Shown here one piece after another: positions 49,250 through 57,786 of a stretch of 64,000 nucleotides of DNA. Source of the stretch: Bradyrhizobium sp. SZCCT0231 (GTDB lineage Bacteria > Pseudomonadota > Alphaproteobacteria > Rhizobiales > Xanthobacteraceae); contig NZ_JAFCKP010000001.1 of NCBI RefSeq assembly GCF_018130245.1, positions 496,001-560,000 of the forward strand, in the 5' to 3' direction. Numbering within the stretch: the first letter of the stretch is position 1; each line of letters opens with the position of its first letter. The notes below the pieces were generated by a model. It did no database searches and was not told where the DNA came from. It saw only the letters and a list, made by a program, of their open reading frames with translations. A program made the position numbers and the translations under genes.

Positions 49250-49346
49250 GCGTTTTTGAGCGAAGTGGATGCCGGTTCGCGCGAAGAAAACGCGTCAAAA
49301 CAAGAATCTAGAGCTTCGGTTGTGATTCAATCAGAACCGAAGCTCT
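49250..49346. repeat. Composite hairpin repeat, GCGTTTT type
   Basis: Hairpin one: GCGTTTT / AAAACGC enclosing GCGAA / TTCGC with loop GTGGATGCCGG (49250-49293). Hairpin two: perfect 12-bp AGAGCTTCGGTT / AACCGAAGCTCT (49310-49346). Layout and loop resemble the 43198 element, while the stems differ. The surrounding 49047-49627 gap (581 bases) holds this repeat, the terminator and no gene. Confidence 0.85.
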
Positions 49347-49627
49347 AGGCGTCCGATTTTTTGAAGCGTCGCATTCGCTCAGCTTACGGTTGAAGAGCGC
49401 CGCGGCGCTGGGCGCCGTCGCCCGCGCAACGCGCCGCAAGTCCGTTATGCTTGTGCGAAGCTTGACTCGAAAACACAGAAAATCACCGCGCGACTACGGT
49501 GTTTGATGACGAATGCCGTGTCGTTGCTGGACAAGTCAAAACTTTTCCACAAAATATTCATGTCGCGTCTAAATTGATTCGTGTGCGTTGCGTCCCCGCG
49601 TCCGTATTCTCTCCTGACGGGCTGGTC

Positions 49628-50374
49628 ATGACACATCGCCAAGGGTTTGTTCGCGACGCGGCTGGCAACCGCCACATCGCGGCGCGCTGGTGCGCTCTCG
49701 CCGAGCAGCGCCTGCAACATCTCTCCGAGATGTTCGAGACCGGCCGCTGGCGCCGCTATCATTCCGAGATCGCATTCCTCGAAAACATTCAGGAAGCCAA
49801 GCGTGCCGTCCAGACTTGGCGCGCGCTTGCAACCGGCGGGGATGTCGCCGAGGCGGCTGCGAGCGTGACGCCCGTATTCGGTTGGTCGCCGGCGACGATG
49901 CCCCGCATGGCGCCGCGCGAGCAGCAGGCACAGACCGTGCAGCCCAAGGCTGTTCACATCGCTCCCGAGACCGTCATGCCGGTGAGGCTCGATCCGAAGC
50001 CGGACGTGCTCGCGGAGATCGCCGAAGCCCCGATCGCGCCGCTTGCCATGCCCGTAGCGAGGCCGTCGTTCGTCGCGCCCGCCGAGATGCCGCCGCTCAA
50101 GGCTCCCGCTGCGAAGGTACCGTTCACCCCACCTGAGGTGAGATCGCCGGTCGCGGAGCCGGCTGCAACCACGCCATTCACCGCGCCGGAAGTGAGGCCG
50201 CCGGTGCCTGCCGCGAAGCCGCCGAAGGCCGCGCCTGCAGCGATGGCGGCGCTCCTGCCACAGTTCGCCCCGCCCGCCGAGGAAATCGTCGCCGCCCCCG
50301 AGCGCGTCGTCGAATTCACCTTCAGCCTCGACGGCCTGGAAGCGAAGTACCCGCTGCTGCGGAACGCGTTCTAA
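49628..50374 (+). CDS. TIGR03809-type conserved Rhizobiales protein
   Basis: A 248-residue protein. The N-terminal block (RWCALAEQRLQHLSEMFETGRWRRYHSEIAFLENIQEAKRAVQTWRALA, residues about 18-70) matches my recollection of the TIGR03809 family, a Rhizobiales protein usually beside a TIGR03808 protein. The rest is Pro/Ala-rich with three similar segments around TPFTAPEVRPPV, ending in FTFSLDGLEAKYPLLRNAF. I start at 49628; the frame is open upstream. Its stop overlaps that of the convergent TIGR03808-type gene by 4 bases. Confidence 0.78.
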   Translation: MTHRQGFVRDAAGNRHIAARWCALAEQRLQHLSEMFETGRWRRYHSEIAFLENIQEAKRAVQTWRALATGGDVAEAAASVTPVFGWSPATMPRMAPREQQAQTVQPKAVHIAPETVMPVRLDPKPDVLAEIAEAPIAPLAMPVARPSFVAPAEMPPLKAPAAKVPFTPPEVRSPVAEPAATTPFTAPEVRPPVPAAKPPKAAPAAMAALLPQFAPPAEEIVAAPERVVEFTFSLDGLEAKYPLLRNAF

Positions 50375-51741
50375 CGTCGCACCGCATTCCCGCCGACCAT
50401 CACCTGCGCGAAACGTTGCGCCCCGTCCGCCGACAGATCAGACGTCACCGCCCGCGCGTGGTCGAGCCCGACCACGGCGCCTCGTGGCGTTTCGGAGATC
50501 ATGTTGTTGTTGACGAGCGCGGTGCCGGCGCCCGGCACCACGGAGACGCCGACGCCGGCCAGCGCCTTGCGGATCACGTTCCCCGTGATTGCAACGTCGC
50601 GCAGATATCTGCCCCAGCCGGCGACGATGCCGTAGGACGGTGCGTTCTCGATCACGTTGCCGGTCACCGAGGTATCAGCCTCGATGTAGATGCCGACGCC
50701 GGCATCGTCGTCCGGCGCGGTGCCGATCGGCCGCTTCGGGATCAGGTTGCGGATGATGTTGCCCTGGACCACCGCGATGCGGCCGCCCTCGTTGAAATTG
50801 CAGACGGAGACGCCGACGGCTGCGCCATCCACCGTGTTGTTGGCGATCACGGCAGCCTCGAACGCGAACTCGGAATAGAGCGCGACCTCGCGCACGTCGC
50901 TGACGCTGTTGCCGCTGATCTGGATGTTGGAGGCCGAATTGCCGCGCACGGCCGAGTAATCGCAATTCTTGATGCGATTGCCGCGCACGATCACGTTGCC
51001 GGCGCGAAAAGCGTTGATGGCATTGCCGTACTGGCCGGAGCCGCCGGGGCCGGCCTTGATGTCCTCGATGCGGTTGTCGGCGACCAGCGTGCCGTCATCG
51101 CCGATCGCGGTGCGCAGGATCTCGATGCCGTTGTCATTGGTTCCGACAATCGTGTTGCGGGAAACGCTGAGGCCCCTGGCGTCGAACGAGACCACGGCCG
51201 TCACCGCGATGCTGGTGAAGATATTACCGGAGATCTCGCCGGCGACCTGCTCGAGCCAGATGCCGCTGCCGCCGGAGCCCGTGATCGCACAATCGGTGAT
51301 GCGGACGTCGCGCCCACCGAGGACATGGATCAGTCCGCGCCGTGTCGGCAAGGGAATGTTGCCGCCGTCGAAGGTGATACCGGTGAGGCCGATCGCATCG
51401 GAGCCGTCGCTCTGGATCGCCGAGGCCCCGCCGGTGAAGACGAGCTTGGTCGCACCGCGCACGCCAATCAGTTGCGTACCGTTCGACAGGCGCAGCAATC
51501 CGCTGCGGTAAATTCCGGGTGGCAGCGCCAGCGGCATTTGCGCCCGCGCAGCCTCGTCGATGGCACGCTGCAACGCGCGCGTCTGATCCTCGCTGCTGCC
51601 GGGCCGCACGCCGTATTGGGTGGCATCGCGGCCGAGCAGCGACGTCAGCGGCGCGGCGCGCGCGGCGTCGGCCGGCATGGCCAGCGCACCGGCAATGCCT
51701 GCGGTCGAGGCCCCGATGAGATGACGGCGATTGAGGTCCAT
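50371..51741 (-). CDS. TIGR03808-type twin-Arg exported beta-helix protein
   Basis: A 456-residue protein with a Tat signal (NRRHLIGASTAGIAGALAMPADAARA). It is followed by a right-handed parallel beta-helix rich in repeats of the kind NRIEDI, GNRIKNCDYSAV, GNSVSDV, ANNTVDG and GNVIENAPSYGI. The pattern fits TIGR03808, Tat-translocated repetitive proteins of Rhizobiales, and resembles pectate-lyase/PbH1 folds. A polysaccharide-related role is possible but not shown. It is convergent with, and overlaps by 4 bases, the TIGR03809-type gene. Confidence 0.85.
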   Translation of the reverse strand: MDLNRRHLIGASTAGIAGALAMPADAARAAPLTSLLGRDATQYGVRPGSSEDQTRALQRAIDEAARAQMPLALPPGIYRSGLLRLSNGTQLIGVRGATKLVFTGGASAIQSDGSDAIGLTGITFDGGNIPLPTRRGLIHVLGGRDVRITDCAITGSGGSGIWLEQVAGEISGNIFTSIAVTAVVSFDARGLSVSRNTIVGTNDNGIEILRTAIGDDGTLVADNRIEDIKAGPGGSGQYGNAINAFRAGNVIVRGNRIKNCDYSAVRGNSASNIQISGNSVSDVREVALYSEFAFEAAVIANNTVDGAAVGVSVCNFNEGGRIAVVQGNIIRNLIPKRPIGTAPDDDAGVGIYIEADTSVTGNVIENAPSYGIVAGWGRYLRDVAITGNVIRKALAGVGVSVVPGAGTALVNNNMISETPRGAVVGLDHARAVTSDLSADGAQRFAQVMVGGNAVRR

Positions 51742-51853
51742 GATGCGTCCTCCGGCGGACGCGGGAGGTCCGCGCCGATTAGGTAGCGCAGCGCGGCGAG
51801 GACCGTGAGGATTGTTCGCGGTAGGGTTAAATGTTTACGCAAAGCGAGGTGTT

Positions 51854-51946
51854 GTAGGGTGGGCAAAGCGCAAGCGTGCCCACCATTGTAACGCAGGTCG
51901 GAACAAGATGGTGGGCACGGCGCAAGTGCGCCTTTGCCCACCCTAC
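51854..51946. repeat. Palindromic repeat, GTAGGRTGGGCAAAG type, copy 2
   Basis: Perfect 15-bp ends GTAGGGTGGGCAAAG / CTTTGCCCACCCTAC and an inner 11-bp pair GTGCCCACCAT / ATGGTGGGCAC. It is closely related to the 28135 copy. Its right end supplies the stop codon (TAG) of the pyrrolidone carboxypeptidase gene, whose coding sequence ends at 51943. Confidence 0.85.
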
Positions 51947-52590
51947 GAAGCGCGCCGCTTCCGCGCCAACTGCACCATCTCCATCAACATCGCTTCCCCC
52001 GCATCCACCAGCTCCTCCAGCGTGATGCGCGGCGCGCCCTTGCGGCGCACGGCGCCGCTGCGCGCAAGCAGCGGGATGTGAATGAACGCCGCGAGCCGCG
52101 GCCCGCCGGCCCTCACGTTCTCGATCGCACGCCAGCTCAGGTAATTGCAGAGATAGGCGCCGGCATCGCGCGAGGCGCGCGCGTCGATGCCGGTGAGGCG
52201 CGCGGCGCGCAGCAGCCTTGCGGTGTGCGGACCGAACATCATCGCGTCCGCATGGCCGGCGATGCCGCGCTTGCTGGAGCGGGTGTTGGCGGCATCGGGC
52301 CAGAGCATGGTGACGGCGTTGCGCGCCCGGGTCTCGATGCGCAGGTAAGGCGTGCGGGCGGCGAGGCCGAACATCAGGAGCGCGTCGGGTTTTTGCGCTG
52401 CGAGCACGTCAGGCAATTGGCGGTCGACTGCGGCATAGGTGACCGGAAAGATGTGGCTCGATAGCTCGACATCGTCGAGCGCGGGCCGGCGCAATTGCGC
52501 CAGCCGCGCCACCAGCGGCTGGGTCGGGTTATAGGGCGCGCCGGGAAACGGTCCGAAGCCGGTGAGGAGAAGGCGGAGCTTGTCGCTCAT
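51943..52590 (-). CDS. pcp: Pyrrolidone-carboxylate peptidase (C15)
   Basis: A 215-residue cysteine peptidase that removes N-terminal pyroglutamate. The N-terminal LLLTGFGPFPGAPYNPT is the family signature. The catalytic cysteine is in DAGAYLCNYLSW and the His in AAFIHIPLL. The start at 52590 overlaps the end of meaB by 4 bases, so it is the last gene of that run. Its stop codon lies inside a palindromic repeat, so its last residues may have been altered by that insertion. The length is normal for the family. Confidence 0.9.
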   Translation of the reverse strand: MSDKLRLLLTGFGPFPGAPYNPTQPLVARLAQLRRPALDDVELSSHIFPVTYAAVDRQLPDVLAAQKPDALLMFGLAARTPYLRIETRARNAVTMLWPDAANTRSSKRGIAGHADAMMFGPHTARLLRAARLTGIDARASRDAGAYLCNYLSWRAIENVRAGGPRLAAFIHIPLLARSGAVRRKGAPRITLEELVDAGEAMLMEMVQLARKRRAS

Positions 52591-53576
52591 TGCAGCAACT
52601 CCAGGATCTGCTCGGCGGCAAGCGCCGGAGTGAGATGGCCAGCGGCAACCTCGGCCTCGATCTTGCGAACCTTGGTCCGCACCGAGGCCTCGCTGCGCAG
52701 CCGCGCCAGCATGCGCTGCTCCAGCATCGACCACATCCACTTCACCTGCTGCTCACGCCGCCGCGCGGCGAAATCGCCTGATGCGTTCATCGCCTTGCGG
52801 TGATCCAGAACCTTCTGCCAGATCTTTGCGATGCCGTCGCCGGTCAGCGCCGAATAGGTCTCGACCGGCGGATGCCAATGCTCGGACCGGGGGCTGAGGA
52901 TATGCAGCGCGCCGCGATAGTCGGCCGCGGTGATCTTGGCGCGCTTGAGATTGTCTCCGTCGGCCTTGTTGATCGCGATCATGTCGGCGAGCTCGACCAG
53001 GCCCTTCTTGATGCCCTGCAGCTCGTCGCCGCCTCCCGGCAGCATCAGGGCGAGGAAGAAGTCGGTCATGTCGCAGACGGCGGTCTCGGACTGGCCGATG
53101 CCGACGGTCTCGACTAGCACGACGCCGAAGCCGGCGGCCTCGCACAGCAGCATCGCCTCGCGGGTTTTCGCGGCCACGCCGCCGAGCGTGCCTGAGGAGG
53201 GCGAGGGACGAATGAAGGCATCGTCCGAGGCCGCCAGCCGCGCCATCCGCGTCTTGTCGCCGAGGATCGAGCCGCCGCTGCGCGCCGACGACGGATCGAC
53301 CGCGAGCACCGCGACCTTGTGGCCCTGCTCGATCAGATAGGTCCCGAGCGCATCGATCGTGGTGGATTTGCCGACGCCGGGCGAGCCGGTGATGCCGACG
53401 CGATATGCCTTGCCGGTGTCCGGCAGCAGCATCTGCACCAGCTCCCGCGCCAGCGCCTGGTGGTCGGCGCGCCGGCTCTCCACCAGCGTGATGGCCCGGG
53501 CGAGGGCCGCGCGACTGCCGGCGCGCAGGTCGCGGGCGAGGGATTTGTTGTCGAGCGAGGCCTTCTTCTCAGTCAT
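52587..53576 (-). CDS. meaB: Methylmalonyl-CoA mutase-associated GTPase MeaB
   Basis: A 329-residue G3E-family GTPase (also called ArgK). The P-loop is GITGSPGVGKSTTIDALG, the Walker-B region is GFGVVLVETVGIGQSE, and the base-recognition motif NKAD is present (IAINKADGDN). It protects and gates cobalamin loading of methylmalonyl-CoA mutase. Its neighbours include both mutase subunits 4-10 kb upstream on the same strand, which supports the role. It overlaps pcp by 4 bases; the TctA gene lies 51 bases upstream. Confidence 0.93.
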   Translation of the reverse strand: MTEKKASLDNKSLARDLRAGSRAALARAITLVESRRADHQALARELVQMLLPDTGKAYRVGITGSPGVGKSTTIDALGTYLIEQGHKVAVLAVDPSSARSGGSILGDKTRMARLAASDDAFIRPSPSSGTLGGVAAKTREAMLLCEAAGFGVVLVETVGIGQSETAVCDMTDFFLALMLPGGGDELQGIKKGLVELADMIAINKADGDNLKRAKITAADYRGALHILSPRSEHWHPPVETYSALTGDGIAKIWQKVLDHRKAMNASGDFAARRREQQVKWMWSMLEQRMLARLRSEASVRTKVRKIEAEVAAGHLTPALAAEQILELLQ

Positions 53577-53627
53577 GCCCTGCTTTACAACGGCCCGGCG
53601 GGGCAGGCGAGGGCTGCCCGCGCCATA

Positions 53628-55139
53628 TCACCGGGATGTTGCTGCCGCCGTCTGCGGCTGTTTCACCTTGCGCCACACCCACACCATCACCGGCCAGAGC
53701 AGGGCGCCGATCGCCATCGCGGCGAGGATGGCCGCGACCGGGCGCTCGAAGAACGGCAAAATGCTGCCGTCGGACTTGATCAGCGAGGTGACGAAGGCCT
53801 GCTCCACCATGGTGCCCATGACGATGCCCAGCACCATCGCGGCGACGGGATAGCCATTCGCTTCCATGACGTAGCCGATCACGCCGAAGGCGGCGACGGT
53901 GACGACGCCGAACATGTTGTTGCCGATCGCGAACGAACCCACCGCGCAGCACAGCATGATGATCGGCATGATGGCCGAGCGCGGCGCCAGAAGGATGTAG
54001 GTGGCGACGCGGATCATGGCGATGCCGAGCGGGATCATCAGGATGTTCGCGATGATGAACATCAGATAGATCGCGTACATGCTCGACGCCTTCTCGGTGA
54101 ACAGCGTCGGGCCGGGATTGAGGCCCTTCATGTAGAGCACGCCGATCGCGATGGCGGCGATGGTGTCGCCGGGGATGCCGAACAGCAGCGAGGGCACCCA
54201 GCCGGAGGCGATGCTGGCATTGTTGCTGGCGCCGGCCTCGACCAGGCCCTCGACGTGGCCGGTGCCGAACTTCTCCGGCTCCTTGGAGAAGCGCTTCGAC
54301 ATCGCGTAGGACACCCATGCGGCCATGTCGGCGCCGGCGCCGGGAAGCACGCCGATGATGATGCCGACGATGTTCCCGCGCGTCATCTGCCAGCGATACA
54401 GCTTCGTCAGCTTCCATTGGCCGGCCATGATGCTTCCGAATTTTCGTCGTGGCAGCGGCGGCGGCTCCGGCGTCAGCATCGCGCGCATCACCTGCGCCAC
54501 CGCGAATACGCCGACCAGCGCCGGGATCGGCTCGATGCCGCCGAACAGGTCGGTGAGGCCGAAGGTGAAGCGCGGCACGCCGCCGGGATTCTCGATGCCG
54601 ATGCAGGCGACGAGCAGGCCGATGAACATGCCGGCGATCGCCTTCACCGGCGAGGAGCGGGCGACCAGGGTGGCGCACATCAGGCCGAGCAGCGCCAGCC
54701 AGAAATATTCGAAGGTCGAGAACGACAGCGCGATCTCGGCGAGCGGCGGCGCCAGGATCATCAGCGACAGCACGCCGGCGATGCCGCCGACGGCGGAGAA
54801 CCAGACGCCGGCACCTAACGCGAGCTCGGCCTGGCCCTTGCGGGTCATGGCGTAGGCCTCGTCGGCATAGGCGGCGGAGGCGGGCGTGCCGGGGATGCGC
54901 AGCAGCGCGCCGGGAATGTCGCCGGAGAAGATTGCCATCGAGGACGCCGCGACGATGGTCGCGATCGCTGCGATCGGCGAGAGGTAGAAGGTGACGGGAA
55001 CGAGCAGCGCGGTCGCCATCGTCGCCGACAGGCCGGGCAGCGAGCCGATCACGAGGCCGTACACGGAGGCCGCGATCATCGCGATGATGACCTCCCAGGT
55101 GGAGATCAGCGCGAAGGCGTCGAGCAGGGTTTTCAGCAT
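53628..55139 (-). CDS. tctA: Tripartite tricarboxylate-type transporter, large permease TctA
   Basis: A 503-residue membrane protein of the TctA family with about twelve helices. The signature glycine-rich segments are seen: GLVIGSLPGLSATMATALLVPVTFYLSP near residue 28 and GIIIGVLPGAGADMAAWVSYAMSKRFSKEPEKFGTGHVEGLVEAGASNNASIA near residue 260-310. With TctB and the TctC-type binding protein it takes up di- or tricarboxylates, driven by ion gradients. It begins 4 bases after tctB. The substrate is not known. Confidence 0.93.
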   Translation of the reverse strand: MLKTLLDAFALISTWEVIIAMIAASVYGLVIGSLPGLSATMATALLVPVTFYLSPIAAIATIVAASSMAIFSGDIPGALLRIPGTPASAAYADEAYAMTRKGQAELALGAGVWFSAVGGIAGVLSLMILAPPLAEIALSFSTFEYFWLALLGLMCATLVARSSPVKAIAGMFIGLLVACIGIENPGGVPRFTFGLTDLFGGIEPIPALVGVFAVAQVMRAMLTPEPPPLPRRKFGSIMAGQWKLTKLYRWQMTRGNIVGIIIGVLPGAGADMAAWVSYAMSKRFSKEPEKFGTGHVEGLVEAGASNNASIASGWVPSLLFGIPGDTIAAIAIGVLYMKGLNPGPTLFTEKASSMYAIYLMFIIANILMIPLGIAMIRVATYILLAPRSAIMPIIMLCCAVGSFAIGNNMFGVVTVAAFGVIGYVMEANGYPVAAMVLGIVMGTMVEQAFVTSLIKSDGSILPFFERPVAAILAAMAIGALLWPVMVWVWRKVKQPQTAAATSR

Positions 55140-55143
55140 GGGA

Positions 55144-55635
55144 TTACCAGGGCGCCGGCAGCAGGCCGGCGGGCAGCGGCACGCGCAGCAGCTTGCCGAA
55201 GATGAGGTGAATGGCGAAGGGCGACAGCACCGCGAGCGGCAGCGCCAGCTTCCACTTGGCCCCTAGCGCGGTCGAGGTCACGTAGACCATGATCGCCGCG
55301 GTGACGATGAAGCCGAGCCGGTCGGCCGCGGCGACGTAGAACAGCAGCAGCGCCGGCGGCAGCAGCGCGCGCATGCCGTAGAGCTTGCTTTGCGGCGGCG
55401 GAGCGGCTGCCTGACCGTCCTCGAACGGGATGAGCTCTTCCTCCTCCTCGAAGGAACGGCCGACGCCGAATACGATCGCGAGCCCGCACAGCGCAAGGCC
55501 ACAGCCGATCACCAGCGGAAACACGTTGGGGCCGACCGGCTGCCCCGGCACCGGCGGCAAGATCCAGCCGCCATAGGCGGCGGCCGCGCCGAGCACGACG
55601 AGAAACGATCCCGTGACGGAGTCGGGAAGACGCAT
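55144..55635 (-). CDS. tctB: Tripartite tricarboxylate-type transporter, small permease TctB
   Basis: A 163-residue membrane protein with four helices of the TctB type (FLVVLGAAAAYGGWILP; VFPLVIGCGLALCGLAIVF; ALLPPALLLFYVAAADRLGFIVTAAIMVYVTS; LAVLSPFAIHLIFGKLLRVPLP). It is the small partner of TctA. A 222-base gap separates it from the tctC-type gene, largely filled by a palindromic repeat. Confidence 0.9.
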   Translation of the reverse strand: MRLPDSVTGSFLVVLGAAAAYGGWILPPVPGQPVGPNVFPLVIGCGLALCGLAIVFGVGRSFEEEEELIPFEDGQAAAPPPQSKLYGMRALLPPALLLFYVAAADRLGFIVTAAIMVYVTSTALGAKWKLALPLAVLSPFAIHLIFGKLLRVPLPAGLLPAPW

Positions 55636-55661
55636 GGGAGGGGTCCTACAGGAGGTGAGCT

Positions 55662-55834
55662 CCCTCTCCCTGCTTGCGGGGAGAGGGTTGGGGTGAGGGG
55701 GAGTCTCCGCGGGGGAGGTGAGAGATGGACTCGTGGAGAGTCCCCCTCACCCGGAATCCGCGCTTCGCGCGAATTCCGGCCTCTCCCCGCATCCGCCTTC
55801 GCCAAGGCTTCGGCGGACAGGCGCGGGGAGAGGC
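55662..55834. repeat. Palindromic repeat, GGGGAGAGG type, within the tct operon
   Basis: Multiple hairpins: CCCTCTCCC / GGGGAGAGGG (55662-55687), GGTGAGGGGGA / TCCCCCTCACC (55692-55751), and a 12-bp GCCTCTCCCCGC / GCGGGGAGAGGC (55779-55834). Related to 18929-19060. It lies between the TctC-type and TctB genes and is therefore transcribed with them. Confidence 0.8.
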
Positions 55835-55857
55835 GATCAGAGCGTCGCAGGTGCGGA

Positions 55858-56850
55858 TCACGCCTTGCTCAGGCCTGCCGCCTTCATCGCCTCGCCCATC
55901 TGGGCGTCGCCCTTGTCCATGAAGCTGGCAAACTGGCCGGCGTCGCCCCATACGGTGCCGAAGCCGCGATTGCTCATGAAGTCCTTGAATTCGGCGGAGT
56001 CGTAGACCTTCTTCAGCGCCGCGGTGAGCTTGGTTGCGATCTCCGGCGGCAGGTTCTTGGGCCCCGCAATGCCGCGCCAGGCGCCGGTCGCGTAGTCGAT
56101 GCCCATCGCCTCCTTCAGCGTCGGCACGTCCTTGAAGACCGGATTGCGGGCCGGCGCCATGATGGCGAGGCTCCTGGCCTTGCCCGCCTCGATGATGGCG
56201 CGCGCCTCGGGCACCGAGCAGGTGGTGAGGTCGAGGCCGCCGGCGGCGAGGTCCTGCATTGCAGGGGCGGCGCCGTTCGACGGCACCCAGGCCACCTGGT
56301 TGGCAGGCAGGCCCATCGCCTGCATCCAGCCGACCAGCGCCAGATGCCAGATGCCGCCCTGGCCGGTGCCGGAAGCCTTGAACTTGCCCGGAGGCGCCGC
56401 CTTGATCGCATCGGCGAGCTCCTTGACCGTTTTGTAGGGCGAGGAGGAGGAGACCTGGATGCCGGGCGGGTCCTCGTTCATCAGCGCCAGCGGGGTGTAG
56501 CTCTTCGGAGTGAGGTCGGTCAGGCCCTGCCAGTGCATCATCGAGATTTCGACGGTCAGCATGCCGATGGTGTAGCCGTCGGGCTGTGCGGTCGCGATCG
56601 CGGTATGGCCGACCACGCCGGAGCCGCCCGTGCGGTTGACCACGTTGAAGGGCTGGCCGAGGTCCTTCTCCAGCAAGGCCGCGACAATACGCGCGGTCGC
56701 ATCGGTGCCGCCGCCGGCGCCCCAGGGCACGATCACGGTGACCGGCCGCGCCGGATAGGCTTGTGCGAGGGCCGGCTTGAAGCCGAATGCGGCGGATGCC
56801 GCGACTGCGGCGGTGGAAGCCGCAAAGGTGCGGCGGGTGATCTTGGACAT
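55858..56850 (-). CDS. tctC: TctC/Bug-family periplasmic solute-binding protein
   Basis: A 330-residue binding protein with a twin-Arg-like signal (KITRRTFAASTAAVAASAAFG) ending near ALA. The Bug-family features are RPVTVIVPWGAGGGTDATARIVAALL at about residue 35, the ligand loops TGGSGVVGH and PSNGAAPAMQDLAAGGLDL, and the C-terminal helix region. It captures carboxylates for the TctA/TctB permease encoded downstream. The specificity cannot be read from the sequence. It stands 222 bases upstream of tctB. Confidence 0.92.
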   Translation of the reverse strand: MSKITRRTFAASTAAVAASAAFGFKPALAQAYPARPVTVIVPWGAGGGTDATARIVAALLEKDLGQPFNVVNRTGGSGVVGHTAIATAQPDGYTIGMLTVEISMMHWQGLTDLTPKSYTPLALMNEDPPGIQVSSSSPYKTVKELADAIKAAPPGKFKASGTGQGGIWHLALVGWMQAMGLPANQVAWVPSNGAAPAMQDLAAGGLDLTTCSVPEARAIIEAGKARSLAIMAPARNPVFKDVPTLKEAMGIDYATGAWRGIAGPKNLPPEIATKLTAALKKVYDSAEFKDFMSNRGFGTVWGDAGQFASFMDKGDAQMGEAMKAAGLSKA

Positions 56851-56981
56851 GAATCCCTCCCAGCGGCGCCCGTGACGTCGGGCGCTCTTGTCAATGGCGG
56901 CATTCTAGTCGGCTTTGCCGCGCCGCTGCAAGGTAGCGCTACCACCGCGCTGTGAGCAACGCGGTGCTGCTCAAAACATGA

Positions 56982-57764
56982 TCATTGCGGCTCGTCCGCA
57001 TCGCCCTTCGGGCGTGCGCCGCCGAAGATGCGCGCGCCTTCCGCGGTGAGGTAAGGCTTCAGCGTCTCCCAAGGCACGAAGGCGACATATTCACCCTCGG
57101 CGTAGGGGCCGACCGCGTAAGGTGGATAGTGGAACGTGAGGCCGGAGCTCTTGCCGGCTTCGGTGGAGGGCGCGAGCGTCACCGCACCGATCCTGAGCAG
57201 GCGTGGCTCCACCGACTTGAACCACTCGTCGGTCGCGGTCTCGCCGGCGTCGCGCTTCTTCTTTGCGATCTTGAGCGAGGCGATCACGGCCTTCACCATC
57301 GCCTTCATGGTCGCGCCGTTGTCCGCGGTCTCGGCGAAGAACGGGCGGATCGAGATGCGCTTGTTGTCGGCCTTGTCCCACAGGATCGTGTTCACGTCCG
57401 AATTGGGATGGGCGCCGTGCGTGTTCATGTAGTCGTTGCGCAGGATGCTGACATAGCGATCGGCAACGACGGAACGGATGCTGTATTTGCGCTCGAAGTC
57501 CCAGCCACCCTCCTTGAAGAACTGTGGATCCTGCTTGCGCGCGGCGGCGGCTTCAGTCGCGTTCTTGTCGAGCCATTTCTTGCCTTCGGCGAGGCAATCC
57601 GCCGCCAGTGCCGCATCCGCCTTGATCCCGTCGTCGAGGAAGATGCGCGCCGCGATGCTCTTGGTCTTGACGACGGCGTCGGGCTCGGGATCGGCGGCGA
57701 AAGCCGTTGTTGCGCACGTTGCGATAAGCGCCATCGCAACGCTCAAGCTGGTGATGAATTTCAA
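56982..57764 (-). CDS. Secreted DUF3298-type protein
   Basis: A 260-residue protein with a signal peptide (KFITSLSVAMALIATCATTAFA-A). The start is a TTG at 57764, preceded by an AGGAA ribosome site. The C-terminal half shows the DUF3298 pattern, as in RsiV-like proteins: LTFHYPPYAVGPYAEGEYVAFVPWETLKPYL. The middle part contains YVSILRNDYMNTHGAHPNSDVNTILW, also typical of that group. Function unknown; these domains may bind lysozyme-like or cell-wall ligands. It is followed by the tctC-type gene and preceded by a nucleotidyltransferase-like gene. Confidence 0.8.
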   Translation of the reverse strand: MKFITSLSVAMALIATCATTAFAADPEPDAVVKTKSIAARIFLDDGIKADAALAADCLAEGKKWLDKNATEAAAARKQDPQFFKEGGWDFERKYSIRSVVADRYVSILRNDYMNTHGAHPNSDVNTILWDKADNKRISIRPFFAETADNGATMKAMVKAVIASLKIAKKKRDAGETATDEWFKSVEPRLLRIGAVTLAPSTEAGKSSGLTFHYPPYAVGPYAEGEYVAFVPWETLKPYLTAEGARIFGGARPKGDADEPQ

Positions 57765-57786
57765 GGGAAGTGTTCCTGCGTGGGCG

